From positions 56,749,924 to 56,813,923 of the forward strand of contig NC_068570.1 of assembly GCF_025698545.1 (NCBI RefSeq): 64,000 bases of DNA, written 5' to 3'. Made by a program: the position numbers and the translations under genes. This DNA is from Gossypium raimondii. Taxonomy: Eukaryota > Streptophyta > Magnoliopsida > Malvales > Malvaceae. Below are positions 11,716 through 22,582 of the stretch, in pieces (within the stretch, counting starts at the first letter, position 1; each line of letters begins with the position of its first letter). Under the pieces are notes generated by a model. It had not been told where the DNA came from. It was given only the letters and a program-made list of their open reading frames with translations, and ran no database searches.

Positions 11716-14290
11716 GTTAATATTTGATACACTAGCAGTGTAATCTTTTTCCACTAGCAGTGCAATTTTTTTTCCACTAGCAATATTAAAAATTGTCATC
11801 TATCTCTATTTTAATAAAATAGTTCAATTCATATTTTATTATACACAAATTTCAACTGGATTCTCTTTTAAATTATTCTGGTTTAAGTCTCATTATATAT
11901 GGGCTCTATCTATATTTATTATAGTCTAGATCTGAATTTATTTTGTTTATAAATTTATTGTATTTTGTAATATACTCGTATTTGTAAACTACTTTTTTTA
12001 AAAAAACTTCTCAAATTGAATATTTTCTCTCACTTGTATCTTAATTGTTGTCATAATTAAAGATGTTCATGAGTCGAGATAGACTTAAACATGATACTAA
12101 CGTATTTTATTCTTGTTCATGTCCAACCCGACTTAAAATATGTGTCCAAAATTTTACCAAAATCTGCCCATATCTATAAATGGTTAACCTAAACTCATTT
12201 TAAGTCCATTCATATTATTTTTCAAAAAATATTAATTTTAATTTAATCTATTTTTCATTCATTAAAATTTTATGCATAACCAACTTAATAGTTTTTAATG
12301 TTCACATTATAAACTATAAAGTAATACATTTAATTTTAGTGTAATTTAAGATAAGAATGAAGCTAAATAAAAATAAATTATAGTATGATTAAGCACTAGT
12401 CGGCATTAGGTTGTTTTATAATTTAAGATTTTATATTAGTTTATATATTCAGGTCGAATTCAAGTTTAAGATTTTTATTTTTAATGATGTCATTCGATTC
12501 ATTGTTAGAGAGGCTCATGGGACAGATTGGGTCAAACTGGGTCGAATTCGGGTTGGGTCTAAATAAAATATTAATATACTTTCTATTTATTTAAGCTCAA
12601 CCCAACTCAAAATATGAGCTTAAAATTTTGTCTAAACTTGTTCATTTTTACAAAAGACTAATACAAGCTCATTTTAGACCCTCCCATATTATTTTTTAAG
12701 AAAATTAAAAAAATTATATTATATTATTTTAATATTTAATAATTTTCTACATTTTTATTTATTGAAATTTTTATATAGTCATCTTAACATTATTTTAATG
12801 TTTACATTAGAGTAGTTTTATATATTTAGTATAGATTTTTTTCATGTGTTCTAAATTACATAATATATAAAATAATATAATATAAAGTATTATAAACTTA
12901 AAAATAGGTCGGGGCCGGTTATCTAAATTATTCCCAAGAATGTCCTTTTATATATAAAGGGATTTCGTAGTTCCAATTCATATTTTATTATACACAAATG
13001 TCATATGGATTCTCTTTTAAATTATTCTGGTTTAAATCTCATTATGTATGGGCTCTGTCTATATTTATTCTAGTCTAGATCCGAATTTATTTTGCTTATG
13101 AATTTATTGTATTTTGTAATATACTTGTATTTGTAAACTCCTTTTAAAAAAAACTTCTCAAATTGATTTTTTCTCTCACTTGTATCTTAATTGTTATCAT
13201 AATTAGAGATGTTCATGAGTCGGGTTAGGCTTAAACATGATACTAACGTACTTTATTCTTGTTCATGTCCAACCCGACTTGAAATATGGGTCCAAAATTT
13301 TACTAAAATCTGCTAATATCTATAAATGGTTAACCTAAACTCATTTTAAGTCCATCCATATTATTTTTCAAAAAAAATTAATTTTAATTTAATCTATTTT
13401 CCATTCATTAAAATTGTATGCATAGCGTACTTAATAGTTTTTAATGTTTACATTATAAACTATAAAGTAATACATTTAATTTTAGTGTCATTTAAGATAA
13501 GATTGAAGCTAATTAAAAATAAATTATAGTATGATTAAGCACTAGTCGGCATTAGGTTGTTTTATAATTTAAGATTTTATATTAGTTTATATATTCACGT
13601 TAATTAAAGTTTAAGATTTTATTTTTAATGATCTCCTTCGATTCATTATTGGAGGGGCTCATGGGACGGATTGGGTCGAATTGGGTCAAATTCGGGTCGG
13701 GTCTAAGTATAATATTAATATACTTTATATTTATGTAAGCTCAGCCCAACTCGAAATATGGGCTTAAAATTTTGTCCAAACTCGTTTATATTTACAAAAG
13801 ACTAATACAAACTTATTTTAGACCTGCCCATATTATTTTTAAAAATAATTGAAAAAATATATTATATTACATTAATATTTAATAATTTCCTACATTTTTT
13901 ATTTATTGAAATTTTTTATATAGTCATCTTAACATTATTTTAATGTTTACATTAGAGTAGTTTTATATATTTAGTATAGATTTATTATTTTTTTAAATGT
14001 GTTCTAAACTACATAATATATAAAAATAACATAATATAAAATATTATAAACTTAAAAATAAATCAGGGCGGGTTGGGCTCGAGCCTTGAAGGTTTAAGCC
14101 TGAGCTTGACCCATATTTTAAACGGGCCTAATTTTTTTGCCCAAGCTCATTTTTCGAACCTAATAGTTTTACCCAAACCTTCCTAAATTTCGGGTGAGCC
14201 TTCGAGCCTAAACGAGTAACCCGACCCGTGAACAAGTCTATTCATTAGTAATGTATAGAATTATACACTATCAATGCATCAAATATTAGC
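11716..14290. mobile_element. Possible DNA element with inverted ends holding a 1.15-kb direct duplication
   Basis: The left end (11716-11743, gttaatatttgatacactag) is the approximate complement of the right end (14261-14290, actatcaatgcatcaaatat). Between them, 11826-12950 and 12977-14100 are direct copies about 1151 bp apart. Both contain the words attattctggtttaa, catgagtcg and gcactagtcggcattaggtt. No protein frame was found. 14050-14240 is rich in gggtcgggtt/cccgacc motifs common in dispersed plant repeats. The inverted ends are short and imperfect, so the element call is tentative; the direct duplication is clear. Confidence 0.55.
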
Positions 14291-14299
14291 TTTGATTTA

Positions 14300-15235
14300 A
14301 ATTATTGGTGGGACGATAAGTCTAATCCAAATTTTTTTTAATAAATAAAATATCTTTATTTAAACTTAATTATATAAAATATCTAAATATTAATATAACA
14401 TTTTTAAACTTTATTAATATTGATCTGAACTTGAAGTCAAAACAATTTTTAGAGGCTAAAATTGAGTTATAATTTTTTAAAAGTTAAAATGAAAAATTTC
14501 ATTGTATTAATTTATAATTATACATTTTTAAAAGAATAAATCAAAATTTTATTAATATTATTATTTTTAGTGTCGATGCACTAATACTAAATATGATTTA
14601 ATATTAATGTTGTACAAGGTGTTGCTAATTGTATTCCCATCCTTTTAATTTAACATTTTGTTATGATTTCATCATTTAATCATCGACATAATGATTTATT
14701 TGATTCTTTAATTTTATAAAAGAATAATTATATATATTCATCTATTTTGTTGCGATGATGTTATTTTTCAAAGTTTTATATATTTTAATTAATTATATAT
14801 TTTTATATATTTTATCCATGTTTATTTTTAAAATATATATAATTTTCACACGTTAAAATTAATTGTATTTATATTTTGGAACACTATATATGTGCGTCAT
14901 GTTTATGTTGCTTTCATTTTGTAATATACTTTGTATAGTTTATCGTAATTATTTAATTTAAAGATATTATTCTTTTATCCATGTAATGTATCAATTTATA
15001 TCATATTTTACATAATTTATCATACAGATTCAATTTGTAGAAAAAAATCATATGTTCATATTATATTCATGTTATGTAGATTTTAACACATGATGTTTGT
15101 GTAATGTAAATATACTTTTTATGACATCTTATGTCATATTTTATAGTCTTTCATGATAATTTAATTTTAATTTTAAATTCATTTACTTAAAAATTACATC
15201 ATAACACTCGTATATATTTGATTCAATGCCTAAAT
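14300..15235. other. AT-rich intergenic DNA
   Basis: No gene or named element was recognised. Confidence 0.4.
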
Positions 15236-15236
15236 A

Positions 15237-15345
15237 AAACATCATCTCCCAATCCTTAAAGTGGAATAATACCCACTTAAGCGTATTCGAACTCGCATCG
15301 TCTAAATTATTGTAACAATAATGATGTCGATTGAGTTACTTATCA
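15237..15345 (-). repeat. SINE copy, tRNA-derived
   Basis: On the minus strand a degraded box A (taactcaatcgacat) is followed ~35 nt later by box B (gagttcgaat) and the family body gcttaagtgggtattattcc. No tail is visible. Confidence 0.55.
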
Positions 15346-15459
15346 TATATTAATATAAATATTTTATTTAAAAATTTAATTTATTTTTCCGAAACCAAAC
15401 GATGGTATATTCTAGAACTAATTATATTTATATTATTTTATTGTTATTATTTTTAACTG

Positions 15460-15757
15460 CAATGAAAATTCCTTGAGAAGTTATACATTTGTGTATTGAT
15501 GAGACCATTCACTATTTCTTGAAGCTTAATCTCTTCTCCCAAATGAATTATATAACCAAGAGAAACTATGATCTGGAATAGAAGAACTTGCCCAACCTAT
15601 GAATAAATATTTCATAGTAGGCTAGTTAGACATACATCATTCTTTGTTAATCTAGATAATAGGTAGGAGCATAAACTGAAACATTTTTAACTACAAAAAT
15701 AGTTATTAAATCATTAGCACGGCATAAGAACATTTCTCTTAGAGTAAATATTAATAT
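15460..15757 (-). pseudogene. Plastid ndhB fragment (NUPT), 3' part
   Basis: Read on the minus strand, the DNA follows plastid ndhB exon 1 from the GGMFLCGANDL region to the region coding EIVNGLINTQMYN. Words such as cttcaagaaatagtgaatgg and gtttcagtttatgctcctac are recognisable. It has in-frame stops and many substitutions, so it is an old plastid-to-nucleus insertion. It joins the second half at 18182-18564, interrupted by a Copia element. Confidence 0.85.
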
Positions 15758-18176
15758 TGTTAGAGTTGTGTGACTCAAATTCTAAGAGATTGCTTGCAAG
15801 TCAAGTTAAACAAAAATATATTTTCTTTCTAGAAGATTTAGTATTTATTAGTATAATATATTTAGTATTTATTAGCATAGTTTATTTGACATACTAATTT
15901 AGCCTATAAATAGGCTCTTTTACAACCTTAGAAAAATACACCCATTAGAGATTAGAACTCATAACACATTTAGAGAATTTTGTGTTCACGTTTTGAGGGT
16001 TCTTTGTTTTTCGGGTTTTTCGGGGTTTAGTTTTTTATCTCCATTTTTTGTACTCTTCGTTCTTTTGCCATTATAGTAAAATTATCTTTGCCCATGATTT
16101 TTTATCCTCTTTAGAGGAGTTTTTCCACGTTAAATTTATGTGTTCAATTTCTCAATTTATTCCACTATTTTTTGTTACTTGTTGCTTAATCGGGTCGATC
16201 CTAACAAGTGGCATCAGATCTAGTTTAATTTTCATAGATCAGCCCGTTCAGAGATGAAGCAACAAGGTTTGAAATTGAGAAGTTCGATGGTGAGACAAAT
16301 TTCAATCTGTGGCAAGTTTAGATGATGGAAATTCTAATTCAAACCGGCTTGAAAAAAGTTGTTACCAAGAAAAAGCCTGAGAATCTAAATCAAATAGAAT
16401 GGGAAGAGCTTGACGAAAAGGCCTTGTGTGCAATCTAGTTGTGCCTTGCGAATCCGGTATTGCAGGAGGTCTTGATGGAGAAGACATCATCTGCCTTGTG
16501 GAAAAGGTTAGAAACTCTTTATGCGACTAAGTCTCTGGCTAACCATTTAGTGTTGAAACAACGTCTATTTATGTTTTGCATGAACGAATGTGAGCTTCTT
16601 AGAGATCACATCATTTAATTCATTACTTTTTTAAATGATTTAAAGAATGTTGAGGTTCATATTAACAATGAAAATCAGGCTATGCTATTATTGTGCCCTT
16701 TACCCCCTTCATACAAGTCTTTTAAGGAGACCTTGATTTATAGTTTAGACAAACTATCATTCGAAAATGTGAAGGGTCATTTGTTGAGTAGAGACAAACT
16801 CAACAATGAGTTTGGTTTGGATAGCAAGGCAGATAGGCAAGCTTTCATTTTGGAAGCATCAAAGAAACGAGACAAAAGGTGTCGCTATTGTAAAAAGTTA
16901 GGTCACGTCAAAGCAGATTATTATAAACTACAAAATAAAAGAGCTACTGAGAGTAACGAGAAAGATGTAGCTCGTGCTAATTTGGCCGATGAAGGTTGTG
17001 ATGATTTCTTGTTAGCGTCAACAAGCAATAACTCCAAGCTTACGTCTGAGTGGATCCTAGATTCGGGATGTTCTTTCCACATGTGTTCAAATAGAGAATG
17101 GTTCTCCACATACAGTTCGATTGAAGGTGGAGTTGTGCGCATGAGAAACGATTATCTAGTAAGGTAATTGGTATTGGTACTGTTAAAATTAGGATATACG
17201 ATGGGACGATTAGGACACTCTCAGATGTCAGGTATGTACCTGATTTACGAAAGAATCTCATCTCCTTAAGTATTTTAAACTTGAAAGGATGCAAAATCAA
17301 CATCGAGTCGAGCGACGTTAAAGTATCTCGTGGAGCTCTCGTTTTGTTAAAAGGTAAAAGAACTGGCAGTCTTTATATCCTGGAAGGTTCTATAGTGACC
17401 GGTGAAATCTAATGTCTCTCGTCCGTTACCAAGTCAAAGTCAACTCGTTTGGAGCAGAGGCAACTTGGTCATAGGAGGGAAAAAGGTATGATCGTTTCGT
17501 TGAAGAGAGGTTCTCTTTTGGATGCAAGTTTTGAAAAGTTAGGACACTGTGTTTGTGAAAATCAGACCCGAGTTAGTTTTGATTTGACAGTGCACAAGTC
17601 AAAGGCTAGAAGTCTTCCAGCTTCTAAGCACGGATTCGACTCAATTAATTCCCTGCATAGTTCAAGATAGGCCCGTGGTGGGCTTTGGCAAAGATGGCGT
17701 TGAAAGAATTCGTGTCAAGGTAGAGATTGTTAGAGTTGTGTGACCCAAATTCTAAGAGATTGCTTGCAAGTCAAGTTAAACAAAAATATATTTTCTTTCT
17801 AGAAGATTTAGTATTTATTAGTATAATATATTTAGCATTTATTAGCATGGTTTATTTGACTTGCTAATTTAGCCTATAAATAGGCTCTTTTACAACCTTA
17901 GAAAAATACACCCATTAAAGATTAGAACTCATAACACATTTAGAGAATTTTGTGTTTAGCCTTTGTGGGTTCTTTGTTTTTAGGGTTTTTCGGGGTTTAG
18001 TTTTTTATCTCTATCTTTTGTACTCTTCGTTCTTTTGCCATTATAGTAAAATTATCTTTGCTCGTGGTTTTTTATCCTCTTTGGAAGAGTTTTTCCACGT
18101 TAAATTTGTGTGTTCAATTTCTCAATTTATTCCGCTATTTTTTATTACTTGTTACTTAATCGGGTCGATCCTAACA
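15758..18176 (+). mobile_element. Ty1/Copia LTR element (fossil), short internal region
   Basis: The 449-bp LTRs at 15758-16206 and 17728-18176 both start TGTTAG and end CTAACA. A 5-bp target duplication, aatat, lies at 15753-15757 and 18177-18181. The primer-binding site starts just after the 5' LTR (agtggcatcagatc, initiator-Met tRNA type). The internal region is only about 1.5 kb. It shows a gag domain, a CCHC knuckle (CRYCKKLGHVKADYYK) and a protease-like LDSGCSFHMC stretch; no integrase or reverse transcriptase is recognisable. The element is broken. The LTRs differ at about 23 of 449 positions by eye (~5%), which suggests around 2 million years at commonly used plant rates. Confidence 0.9.
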
Positions 18177-18181
18177 AATAT

Positions 18182-18564
18182 GAATAATAGTACTCTGCTA
18201 TAGTTATTTCTATACATTCAATATACTCTACAGGCAAAGGAATATATAGATTCAACATAGTAAAATAAGAAATTGAAAGATTTTATTGAAATTGTTTGAA
18301 AATTTCCTTAAAAGCTAATCATAGGTTCTTTATCTTTAATAAAACAATAAGGTCATTCTCGTTACTAAACTTATTGAAGAGAAGAAATATAATCAATGTA
18401 TTTTTTATTATAAGTTGAATCAATCATAAGAAAAAAATTAGGTAAAAATTCAGATACATTAAGGGGAAAATAAAGCTTCCATCAAAGAAAAGCAAATGAA
18501 AGCCTTTCATAAAATTTCTCGTAAAATTGAGAATGAAGTTTTCATTCTGTTGAGTATGACTCAT
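18182..18564 (-). pseudogene. Plastid ndhB fragment (NUPT), 5' part with start codon
   Basis: The minus strand from 18564 reads ATG, then cagaatgaaaacttcattct and ggctttcatttgcttttctt, matching the N-terminal coding region of plastid ndhB (QNENFIL, KAFHLLLFDGS). Further on it has the EEPMISFSGNFQ and VEYIECTE regions in degraded form. It continues directly into 15757 once the Copia element is set aside. The two halves cover about 680 nt of ndhB exon 1. It is not expressed as protein in the nucleus. Confidence 0.85.
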
Positions 18565-18654
18565 ATTTCAGTCAAATTTGAAAAATAATCTTCCAGTTGA
18601 ACTCTGTTTATTTGTTTCAATCAAACTCTGATTAGTCTAAATTATATTATTATT

Positions 18655-18984
18655 ATTTGACCTATGAATTTAGCCTATAAATAGACTCTTTTACAACCTT
18701 AGAAAATACATTAATTAGAAATTAGAATTTATAACACTTTTAGAGAATTTTTTTTTTACGTTTTGAAGGTTATTTGTTTTCGAGTTTTCGGGTTTTCGGG
18801 GTTTAGTTTTTATCTCCATCTTTTTTACTCTTCGTTCTTTTGCCATTATAGTAAAATTATCTTTGCTCGTGGTTTTTTTATCATGTTTGGAGGAGTTTTT
18901 TCACATTAACTTTGTGTATTCAATTTCTCATTTTTTTCCCGCTATTTTTACTTGTTCGTTGCTTAATCAGGTCGATCCCCAACA
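18655..18984 (+). mobile_element. Second Copia LTR remnant (same family)
   Basis: It shares most of the 3' two-thirds of the 449-bp LTR at 15758 (gcctataaatag, ttttgccattatagtaaaat, ttaatcaggtcgatcc) and ends caaca. The 5' part is missing. More diverged than the paired LTRs, so older. No internal region is attached. Confidence 0.75.
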
Positions 18985-19330
18985 CATTCTATACAAGCCA
19001 GCTTATGAATTAGGAATTGCATCTAATCTCTAAAAAAACCTCAATTGTTTCGAACTTTCTTTTCTTTGGAATGAGAATATTTATGGGATTCCCATGAGTA
19101 AGATCAAACCTTATTCCGTGGTATTATAAGATTTTTCTTTCTTATTCTTAAGCAAATATCTGGGAAGACTCAATTAATACATGATTTATGTTTCAGTTTC
19201 CATTCCTTTTCGTATGTTTTGAAAAAAATATTGATCAATTCTAAATCTTTCTTTTCTATTGATTCTTTTCGATCAAGATATGGATCCATGAATTTATGTG
19301 TTTACATCAAACTTTGTTCATGACTTAAAA
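18985..19330 (-). other. Possible further plastid-derived DNA upstream of ndhB
   Basis: This stretch has a codon-like composition on the minus strand resembling organelle DNA, and it lies upstream of the ndhB fragment. I could not assign it to a plastid locus. 19330-19540 is AT-rich with nothing recognisable. Confidence 0.25.
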
Positions 19331-19864
19331 AATTAATTAAATAACATAATAAATAATGAAAAATATTTTTTAATTTTTATTTATGCCTATTCTATTATAT
19401 ATAATTTAATTTTATATAATTTGATATTTAAACTTTTATAATATCATTAGTTAGTTTAAATATTTCATTTTAATTAAAATGTTTATTTGAATTTTAAAAA
19501 TTAAACATGGTTAAATCCAATTACATTATAATGTCATTTTGGGTTTTTTACGAAAATAATATAAAATTTAAAAAAAATACCAAAATGGCATGTTACAAAA
19601 ATTATGTACCAAAATGGTACATTTCAAGTGGTGGAGGGTGGTGCATAGGCGGCACCACCCTATTTCTGACGCCTCTGACACTAAAACAAAAACAAAGCTG
19701 ATGAAAAAAAAATAAAACTGATGAAAAATAGGTGATGGGAAAGCTGATGAGAAAAAAAACTGATGAAAAACAAGTGATGGGACAGCACGACACCGGTCAC
19801 ACTTAGGGAAGAGGTGGCACCAGTGCTGCAACAGCGATAGGACATTTCATGCCGTGACTTGTTT

Positions 19865-19885
19865 GGGGACCTTATAAAGGTCCCC
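19865..19885 (+). promoter_or_regulatory. TATA box inside a perfect 21-bp palindrome
   Basis: The sequence ggggacctt-ata-aaggtcccc has perfect 9-bp arms and places TTATAAA at its centre. It lies just upstream of a purine-rich leader (19905-20060, including an AAAG microsatellite at about 19985-20008). A donor-like gtaattttt follows at about 20098. It is the likely promoter of the PMD gene carried by the MULE. Confidence 0.45.
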
Positions 19886-21277
19886 AATAGCCATTTTTGG
19901 CTAGCCGGAAGAGAGAAAGAATTGAAGAAAAGAAGAGAAGAAAAAGAAGGAGAAAGAGAGGGCGGGAAGGGAAGGGAAGGGAAAAAGAAAGAAAGAAAGA
20001 AAGAAAGAGAAGCATAATAGAGAGAGGGAAAGAGAGAGAAGGAAAAAATAAGTAGAAAAAGAAATGGGAATTTGTTGTTTTAGGAGTTTAAGAAAAGGTA
20101 ATTTTTTTGTTATAAATTAATGTTAACTTAATTTGTTTTTGTTGTTATTATTGTTGATTTAATTTGGATTTAATTTTTAATTTTATTTTTGTAAGGTATT
20201 ATTTGGTTAAAAGAGCTATTAAGGTATGTTTGTATTTATTTTATATTTCCATTCATTCATAATTTATTTTAATATTTATTGAAGTAAAAAAGTCGATTTA
20301 TGTTATGTACAAAGAATGTTTTATTTTTTATGTAATTTATTTGTTATGTGTGTTTTAGGTTGATTAGATATATTTTTATGTAATTTATTTGGCATGTTAT
20401 TTTGATTATTTTAATATAATTTTTTATTTTTATGTAGGTAAAAGATGAGACCATTGATATGAAATTTGTGAGTGGGACAATTGAGTTGGAATTTATGAGA
20501 TAAATTAGGAATTAGTTTATATGTTTTAATTTTTTAGATTTTATATTTGAGAATAAGAGTTTATGTTTTAAATTTTATTTTATGTTTTTTTATAAATATT
20601 ATAAATGAAATTTCTTTTGAATCCTTCTACGCAAAAAAAAATTATATTTTTGACAATAATTAAGTTGGCATGTTATTATAGGGCAAATGACCAAAAAAAG
20701 CCCTTTTTTTTCAAAAATTACCGAAATGGGCCAATTATTTAATTATTTACCGAAATGGTCCATTTTTCGCGAAATCGCGTCCACGTCAGCGCGATGCCAG
20801 GGTACGCGCCAGGAAATCAAGTCCACGTCAGCGCGATTTGCTTACGTGGACACAAATTGCGCCCTCTAGGACGCAATTTGCTGACGTGGATGAACAGTTT
20901 CTCATTTTTAGCTTGGAAAACTTTGAAAGGCCATAATTTTTTGCTCGGTTGTCCGATTGAGACGAATTTTTTTTTGATTTCGAATAACTTTTCGAGATCT
21001 ACGCACTGACACCGAAGGCGATTTGCCGCACTTTTCGTCAAAAAAGATCCCTTTTTGCCCCTAAATTTTGATTTTTTTGGTTTAAAATTAAATTTTGAAA
21101 CATTCAAATCATTATTTTCCTTATTTATTTGAAGTAAACACCGGATTTTTTTACAGAATTGTTGTATTATTTCTTCTGATTTGACACGTGTATGGAATAG
21201 GTCCGATAAATCGTTAGAACGTAAGTAATATAATTAAGATAATAACAGTATTTTTATAATATATCAATTAATTAGTT

Positions 21278-21331
21278 TAGCTTAGTTGGTTAAGATGCTT
21301 GCTCTTTTCTCTTAGTACCTTGGTTCAAATC
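21278..21331 (+). repeat. tRNA-like relic with box A and box B
   Basis: Box-A-like tagcttagttgg (21278-21289) and box-B-like ggttcaaatc (21322-21331) are spaced as in a pol III internal promoter. Flanking stems do not close into a tRNA. It is probably a SINE head or tRNA relic inside the captured segment. Confidence 0.4.
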
Positions 21332-21525
21332 TTGTTGGTAACAATTTTGAATCTTTTTTGAATCAATAGCAACAAGTACAAAAAAGATTCAAATGGCACA
21401 TCACATTCCTCAACAGTCAACTCTTTTAGCATAGAAAAGGAATTCTTATGAAATTTGCTGTGCCATATCCTCTTTGCGTTCCTCAAATGACAGATTGTGA
21501 TTTTCTCCAAGTTAGGAAAAGTAAC
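21325..21525 (-). pseudogene. Captured NLR (CC-NBS-LRR) leucine-rich-repeat exon fragment
   Basis: Minus-strand translation from 21525 reads VTFPNLEKI, then RIWHSKF, SFSMLKELTVEEC and PFESF. This is the pattern of the C-terminal LRRs of plant CC-NBS-LRR proteins (FPNLExL, IWH, LKxLxVxxC). The frame starts right after an acceptor-like tgcag (21526-21530), so the captured piece seems to include an intron-exon border. Only about 65 codons remain, with no NB-ARC domain. It cannot act as a receptor; antisense or siRNA effects on the donor gene are possible. Confidence 0.72.
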
Positions 21526-22582
21526 CTGCATAATGATAGAAAGTGCTAATTACAATTAGAAATAACTTATATAAAATGTTAGCTCATCGATGCTTAGGCA
21601 AAGGCATCGGTAACTCATATAATTAAGACAGTTAGAATCATTGGTCGTTTGAGAAGAACTTAAATGAATTTAATATAAATTTATATTCAGTTGACTTTTC
21701 TGTACGTAACTATTAACATATACACACACTACAAATAATTATTTGAATGTTTCAAAATTTAATTTTAAACCGAAAAAATCAAAATTTAGGGGCAAAAAGG
21801 GATCTTTTTCGATGAAAAGTGTGGCAAACGGCCTTCGGCGGTTTGTCAGCACGTAGATCTTGAAAAGTTATTCGAAATCAAAAAAAATTCATCTCAATCG
21901 GACAATCGAGCGAAAAGTTATGGCATTTCAAAGTTTTCCAAGCTAAAAATGAGAAACTGTTCATCCACGTCAGCAAATCGCGTCCTAGAGGGCGCGATTT
22001 GTGTCCACGTAAGCAAAGCGCACTGACATGGACGCGATTTCCTGGCGCGTACCCTGACATCGCGCTGACGTGGACGCGATTTCGCGGAAAATGGACCATT
22101 CCGGTAAATAATTAAATAATTGGCCCATTTCGGTAATTTTTGAAAAAAAGGGCTTTTTTGGTCATTTGCCCGTTATTATATATTATATTTTTAACCAATA
22201 CATTTTACTTATTATTATTTTAAAATAATAAAATATTCGTATTTATTATATTGAGATAGTTTATATTATGTTTTTGTTATATTTTTATTGGCATGTTATT
22301 TTTATTATTTTAATATAATTTTTTTGTTTTTATGTAAGTAAAAGATTAAACCATTGAGATGGAATTTGTGAATGGGACCATTGAGTTAGAGTTTGAGTTC
22401 AATTTTAAGATATATTTATTTTGTTAATGTAGTATAGCAAAAATATGATGTGGACAAAATTGTTTGGTATTTTTTTGTTGTTAAAATCAATATATAAAAT
22501 TTAGGTATTTTGATAAATATTTAAAATGCACCAAACTTTGAAATTAATAACCGAAATTTGTTTTAGAATTGTAGGTATCGCA

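Larger units (their letters stand above)
20681..22171. mobile_element. Nested Pack-MULE with captured NLR fragment
   Basis: A 1491-bp element with long (~430-450 bp) inverted repeats at 20681-21130 and 21735-22171. They start gggcaaatgacc and end ggtcatttgccc. It is bounded by a perfect 9-bp target duplication gttattata (20672-20680 and 22172-22180), the Mutator signature. The arms contain repeated ccacgtcagcgcgat motifs. The ~600-bp centre holds a piece of a host NLR gene and a tRNA-like sequence, but no transposase. It sits in the presumed 5' intron of the PMD gene of the larger MULE. Confidence 0.88.

Noticed and set aside
21278-21331. Functional tRNA gene
   Set aside because: Box A and box B are present but the acceptor and anticodon stems do not form; a relic only.
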